9,365 nucleotides of DNA. Source: Actinomycetes bacterium (GTDB lineage Bacteria > Actinomycetota > Actinomycetes > Actinomycetales > Dermatophilaceae). The position numbers and the translations under genes were made by a program. Positions 6,931-9,365 of the stretch are shown here, one piece after another; the stretch's first letter is position 1, and each line of letters starts with the position of its first letter. The notes beneath the pieces are model-generated. The model did not search any database. It was not told the DNA's origin and saw only the letters and a program-made list of their open reading frames with translations. Location: the NCBI GenBank assembly GCA_023451855.1, contig JAEXXY010000439.1, forward strand, positions 1 to 9,365, given 5' to 3'.

Positions 6931-8001
6931 TCAGGCGCGGGGGCCTCGCCCGTTCACCTCGAGCAGCAGGTCGACGGCGCCGTCGAGGTCGTCGACGAGG
7001 CGCACCTCCACGCCGGGACCGACCGCGGGCGGCTCCTCCGCCCACCCCGGGCCACCGAGCACGACCGTCACGGGCCGGCCCGCGTCGGAGATCAGCTGCC
7101 AGAACGGCTCGGACTCCGGCCGCGGCAGCGAGGCCCAGAGGAACACGACGCGGGCGCGGGTCTGCTCGAGGGCATCGACCATCGAGCGGGCCGGCACCCG
7201 CGCCCCGAGGAAGACGCTGGGTGCCCCACGTCGCGCCAGCTCGGCCTCGACGGCGATGACCGGCAGGTGGTGGTGCTCGTCGTCGGCGCTGCCGAGCAGG
7301 ACCGGCGCGCCGGACACCCGCTTGCGGTTGGCGCGCACGACCGAGCGCAGCTCGCCCTGGAGCAGCTCGCTCACGAGGTGCTCACCCTCGACGCCGAGCG
7401 AGCCGTCGCCCCAGCGTTCTCCGACGATGCGCAGCGCGGGAGCGAAGACCGACGACCACGCGTCGCGGAACTCGAGCTGGCGCAGCGCCTGACGGTAGAA
7501 CGCGACGAGGGTTCCGGAGTCGAGGTGCAAGGCGGCCCCGACGATCCCCTCGACGATCGCCTCCGGGGCGAACGAGGGCTCGGGGACGTCGTCGGCCGTG
7601 TTGCGCTCACGCCCGGCCGAGCGTGCGCTCTCCCGGCCGAGGCCGAAGGCGACGTCGAAGGCAGCGGACGAGGCGAGCCTCGCGGCCACGGCGGCGTCGG
7701 TCAGCGCACTGACCGACTCGGCGGCGACCTGGGCGGGTACCCCCTGCGAGGTGAGACGAGCCATGAGCTGGACGCGCTGGACGTCGGCCGGCCCGTAGCG
7801 GCGGTGGTTGCCGTGCGTGCGGTGGGTCGGGGCGAGGCCGTAGCGGCGCTCCCAGGAGCGCAGGGTCGAGGCGGAGAGGCCGAGCCGCTCGGCGACGGCG
7901 CCGACCGACCAGCTCAGCTCCGGCAGGTGGCGCCCGGGCACGTCGGGATAGGGGCCACCCTCCTGGGTGGTGCCGTCCTGTGCCGTCACGTCATCACTCA
8001 T
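6931..8001 (-). CDS. MerR-type regulator with cobalamin-binding domain (CarH/LitR-like photoreceptor)
   Basis: Cytosolic DNA-binding regulator of 356 residues, probably a B12-dependent light sensor. An N-terminal MerR winged helix spans about 31-100 (SVGAVAERLGLSASTLRSW, then ERRYG 51-55 and HRRY 66-69). After a variable linker (about 105-145) comes the four-helix B12-binding-2 bundle (about 147-225), with Trp197, nine residues, then Glu207-His208. This Wx9EH spacing marks CarH proteins that cap adenosylcobalamin. A Rossmann-like B12 domain follows (about 232-350), with EHHHLP at 242-247, where His244 aligns with the lower-ligand His of the ExHxxG form of DxHxxG, and LGGPG near 312-316. In known CarH proteins the dark tetramer binds an operator and light breaks it up. 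Start at the ATG of 8001, with TGAGG 5 bases upstream. It diverges from the whiB-like gene, with direct repeats between. Usual carotenoid or photolyase neighbours are not seen. Family is firm; light sensing is inferred. Confidence 0.88.
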   Translation of the reverse strand: MSDDVTAQDGTTQEGGPYPDVPGRHLPELSWSVGAVAERLGLSASTLRSWERRYGLAPTHRTHGNHRRYGPADVQRVQLMARLTSQGVPAQVAAESVSALTDAAVAARLASSAAFDVAFGLGRESARSAGRERNTADDVPEPSFAPEAIVEGIVGAALHLDSGTLVAFYRQALRQLEFRDAWSSVFAPALRIVGERWGDGSLGVEGEHLVSELLQGELRSVVRANRKRVSGAPVLLGSADDEHHHLPVIAVEAELARRGAPSVFLGARVPARSMVDALEQTRARVVFLWASLPRPESEPFWQLISDAGRPVTVVLGGPGWAEEPPAVGPGVEVRLVDDLDGAVDLLLEVNGRGPRA

Positions 8002-8096
8002 GCCTGCCTCACCGAAACAGTCCTGATCGTCCGGTGCCGCCCTGCGCGGGACTTCCTGTCGTCCCGGCGCGCGGCCCGTTCGACTTCCTCACCATA

Positions 8097-8153
8097 ATCT
8101 TGCGCAGCAATCTTGTGCAAGTGCATGAGTTGTGCATAAGTTTGGTGTGCAGG
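8097..8153. promoter_or_regulatory. Direct-repeat cluster, candidate CarH-type operator and divergent promoter region
   Basis: Two adjacent 11-bp copies differ at one base: GTGCATGAGTT (8121-8131) and GTGCATAAGTT (8132-8142). Related units are on both sides: ATCTTGCGCA (8097-8106), ATCTTGTGCA (8110-8119) and GGTGTGCA (8144-8151). CarH of Thermus binds as a tetramer to 11-bp direct repeats, so a cluster with this period beside a CarH-like gene fits. Possible promoter elements overlap it: plus strand TTGTGC (8113-8118), 18 bases, TAAGTT (8137-8142); minus strand GATTAT (8100-8095) as a -10. Bound protein would block either. Confidence 0.6.
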
Positions 8154-8257
8154 GTTCGATCGTGCTCACGGGGTGCCAGTCCGCTGGCCAGGACGACGCA
8201 CCGGCCGGCCCTCGACCCCGAACCGCAACACCGGGCCGCGCGAGCGCCCACCCGGCC

Positions 8258-8264
8258 GGAAGGA
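8258..8264 (+). promoter_or_regulatory. Ribosome binding site that sets the WhiB-like start
   Basis: GGAAGGA ends 7 bases before the ATG at 8272. It favours this start over the in-frame GTG at 8173, which would add 33 residues unlike any WhiB protein. Confidence 0.75.
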
Positions 8265-8271
8265 CCGACCC

Positions 8272-8553
8272 ATGACCGTGACGCGACTTCCTCGACCCGT
8301 GCACGAGTCCTACGCGTGGCAGGAGCAGGGCCTGTGCCGCGGGGCTGACGTCGAGCAGTTCTTCGCCGACGACCCCGACCTCGGGCAGGTGGCCCGCCGC
8401 GAGCGGACCGAGGCCGCCAAGGCCGTGTGCTCCTCCTGCCCCGTCGCCCGCCAGTGCCTCGAGCATGCGATGCGGGTGCCCGAGCCGTTCGGCATCTGGG
8501 GCGGGACGACCGCCGCCGAGCGTTCGCGCCTGCTCTGGGACGCCGCCGGCTGA
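8272..8553 (+). CDS. WhiB-like iron-sulfur transcription regulator
   Basis: Small actinobacterial regulator of 93 residues expected to bind a [4Fe-4S] cluster and act with the primary sigma factor. The four cluster cysteines are Cys22, Cys53, Cys56 and Cys62, in the family pattern C...CxxCx5C (CSSCPVARQC at 53-62). The family turn appears as GIWGG at 74-78, followed by TTAAERSRLL. The aromatic WQEQGLC before the first Cys is also typical. The C-terminal basic tail that many Wbl proteins have after the GxWGG turn is very short here: the protein ends WDAAG only 15 residues past the turn, with a single Arg-Ser-Arg group, so DNA contact may rely on a partner. I cannot assign it to a named whiB/wbl class. 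It diverges from the CarH-like regulator and may be controlled through the shared repeats. It is convergent with the YbaK-like gene. Confidence 0.93.
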   Translation: MTVTRLPRPVHESYAWQEQGLCRGADVEQFFADDPDLGQVARRERTEAAKAVCSSCPVARQCLEHAMRVPEPFGIWGGTTAAERSRLLWDAAG

Positions 8554-8572
8554 GCCGCTCCCCTCGCGGCTC
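8552..8572 (+). terminator. Hairpin overlapping the WhiB-like stop codon
   Basis: GAGCCGC (8552-8558) pairs perfectly with GCGGCTC (8566-8572) around a 7-base loop. It begins inside the stop codon and has no T-run. It is a plausible but weak terminator for the plus-strand gene. Confidence 0.4.
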
Positions 8573-8604
8573 GCCGGAGCGTGGGCGCGCTCTGCGCACC
8601 ACGC

Positions 8605-8661
8605 CGCCCCCGCGCCGTCCCCCGTGCTCAGCCCGCGGGGTCGACGACCGGCGCGGGGGCG
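8605..8661. terminator. Long composite inverted repeat between convergent genes, possible two-way terminator
   Basis: CGCCCCCGCGCCG (8605-8617) is a perfect 13-bp match to CGGCGCGGGGGCG (8649-8661). An inner stem CCCCG/CGGGG (8620-8624 with 8636-8640) lies within the loop. The structure is in the convergent gap and runs into the last codons of the YbaK-like gene (stop 8628-8630). It could end transcripts from both sides, but such matches are easier by chance in GC-rich DNA and part of it is coding. Confidence 0.4.
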
Positions 8662-9188
8662 GGCACGGCCAGCCGGACCACCTCGGCGTTCGGCAGTACC
8701 GCCAGGCTCGCCCCGTCGAGGAGCAGCTTGGCCCCACGCACGCCGGCCCCGATGACGACGGGTCCGGCCGCCACCACGCCCGCGTCGACGAGCACCGGCC
8801 AGTCCTCCGGGAGGCCGACGGGTGTGATCCCGCCCTGCTGCATCCCGGTCAGCGACTCGGCGACCGCCTGGTCGGCGAAGGAGATCTTGCGCGCCCCGAG
8901 GTGCTTGCGCACCACCCGGTTGATGTCGGCCCGGTCGGTCGCGAGCACCATGACCGCGGCGAGCGTCGTCACCTCACCGCGTCGTGCCTCGACGACGACA
9001 CAGTTGGCCGACGCCTCGGGCGCGACGTCGTAGGCCGCGCAGAACGCCGCGGTGTCGGCGAGCGCCGCGTCGATCGGGGCCACCCGGGCGTCCGGGACGA
9101 GCGTCAGGGCGGCGGCCACGGGACCGGCCAGCAGGTCGAGACGCTCCCCCGCCGGGACCCAGTCCAGGTTGCCGTGCGCAGATGCCAT
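8628..9188 (-). CDS. YbaK/EbsC-family protein (aminoacyl-tRNA deacylase-like)
   Basis: Cytosolic protein of 186 residues from the YbaK/ProX editing fold, whose studied members remove the wrong amino acid from mischarged tRNA such as Cys- or Ala-tRNA(Pro). Visible family signs are VVRKHLGARKISFA (92-105), LTGMQQGGITPVGLP (113-126) and the C-terminal LLLDGASLAVLPNAEVVRLA block. In the segment where E. coli YbaK has VFKTLV with its catalytic Lys, this protein reads SANCVVVEA (60-68), so the Lys appears replaced by Asn62. It may belong to a subfamily with another activity. The ATG at 9188 has GGTGGGG just upstream. The gene follows the nitronate monooxygenase stop by 32 bases on the same strand, so the two may form an operon; it is convergent with the WhiB-like gene. 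Family clear; exact substrate not. Confidence 0.88.
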   Translation of the reverse strand: MASAHGNLDWVPAGERLDLLAGPVAAALTLVPDARVAPIDAALADTAAFCAAYDVAPEASANCVVVEARRGEVTTLAAVMVLATDRADINRVVRKHLGARKISFADQAVAESLTGMQQGGITPVGLPEDWPVLVDAGVVAAGPVVIGAGVRGAKLLLDGASLAVLPNAEVVRLAVPAPAPVVDPAG

Positions 9189-9220
9189 GACCCCACCGTA
9201 GCTGCGCCCCGAGGACGCGG

Positions 9221-9365
9221 TCAGCGCGGGACGAGGCTCGCGACGACGGTCGCGGCGGGCACCGGGCGGGCGCTGCGCCAGCCGGTGCCGGCCCAGAGGG
9301 CGAGGTGGTCAGGTCGGTCGGCCGCGGCCGAGGCCCGACGCAGCGGCACCGTCACGTGGTGCACC
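9221..9365 (-). CDS. C-terminal end of a probable nitronate monooxygenase
   Basis: Only the last 47 codons and the stop are inside the window; the gene continues past the right edge. The visible tail includes VHHVTVPLRRAS, then LALWAGTGWRSARPVPAA. The pattern of (T)xPLRxA followed about 15 residues later by LWAGTGxxxAR is how bacterial 2-nitropropane dioxygenase / nitronate monooxygenase proteins end, where it follows the FMN-binding TIM barrel. Known members oxidise alkyl nitronates with FMN and oxygen. No FMN-binding or catalytic residue can be checked here. It lies 32 bases upstream of the YbaK-like gene on the same strand, a spacing that suggests co-transcription. Another enzyme of the same FMN-barrel group is the main alternative. 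Confidence 0.68.
   Translation of the reverse strand, partial: VHHVTVPLRRASAAADRPDHLALWAGTGWRSARPVPAATVVASLVPR

Larger units (their letters stand above)
8002..8271. other. Divergent intergenic region between the CarH-like and WhiB-like genes
   Basis: 270 bases without a convincing gene. The middle (about 8091-8145) is clearly AT-richer than anything nearby and holds the repeat cluster described separately. Bases 8161-8271 would be the leader of the whiB-like gene and contain a small hairpin at 8175-8188 (GCCAG/CTGGC). The frame of the WhiB-like protein stays open upstream to a GTG at 8173, but those 33 codons are basic and low in complexity and have no family resemblance, so I treat them as untranslated. 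Confidence 0.6.

Noticed and set aside
7267..8097. Open frame of 276 codons on the plus strand
   Set aside because: It is antisense to the CarH-like regulator, which has clear MerR and B12-domain motifs; the plus-strand product has none.
8173..8271. N-terminal extension of the WhiB-like protein from the GTG at 8173
   Set aside because: The added residues are basic and low in complexity, and a good ribosome site precedes the ATG at 8272.
8009..8737. Open frame of 242 codons on the minus strand across the whiB region
   Set aside because: Arg/Pro/Ser-rich shadow across a divergent promoter region and the antisense of the WhiB-like gene, with no motif.
1..9365. Mobile elements, CRISPR arrays, tRNA or rRNA genes
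   Set aside because: I saw no transposase, terminal repeats, spaced identical repeats of CRISPR type, or tRNA/rRNA-like sequence on either strand.

Overview
This window reads as the chromosome of a high-GC Gram-positive bacterium (Actinomycetota). The GC content is very high throughout, a WhiB-type iron-sulfur regulator is present (a family essentially confined to Actinomycetota and their phages), and codon third positions are nearly always G or C. The style of the genes would fit Micrococcales, perhaps Intrasporangiaceae or a relative, but I cannot fix the genus from sequence alone.

Layout, left to right. (1) 1-844, minus strand: most of an aldo/keto reductase, cut at its C-terminus by the window edge. 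(2) 845-976: a short gap holding a perfect 16-bp stem hairpin, the likely terminator of the next gene. (3) 977-6766, minus strand: a 1929-residue secreted amylopullulanase. It has two complete GH13 catalytic domains (alpha-amylase, then pullulanase) and three X25 modules. (4) 6767-6930: its upstream region, with an AT-rich perfect inverted repeat that is a candidate operator. (5) 6931-8001, minus strand: a MerR-type regulator with a C-terminal cobalamin-binding unit that carries the Wx9EH signature of CarH/LitR B12-dependent photoreceptors. (6) 8002-8271: a divergent intergenic region with an unusually AT-rich cluster of direct repeats, including two adjacent 11-bp copies, a good candidate CarH-type operator. 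(7) 8272-8553, plus strand: a 93-residue WhiB-like protein. (8) 8628-9188, minus strand: a YbaK/EbsC-family protein in which the usual catalytic lysine appears to be absent. (9) 9221-9365, minus strand: the C-terminal end of a probable nitronate monooxygenase.

How the parts may work together. The amylopullulanase would degrade starch, glycogen or pullulan outside the cell. Its upstream palindrome suggests local carbon-source control. The CarH-like regulator and the WhiB-like gene diverge from a shared region that holds the repeat cluster. The simplest reading is a light- and B12-responsive repressor that controls itself and possibly the WhiB gene. No carotenoid or photolyase genes, the usual CarH/LitR neighbours, are visible here. 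That makes the unit CarH-like regulator, 11-bp repeats, whiB-like gene the most interesting lead in the window. The outer genes (aldo/keto reductase, YbaK-like, nitronate monooxygenase) look like ordinary housekeeping or detoxification functions.
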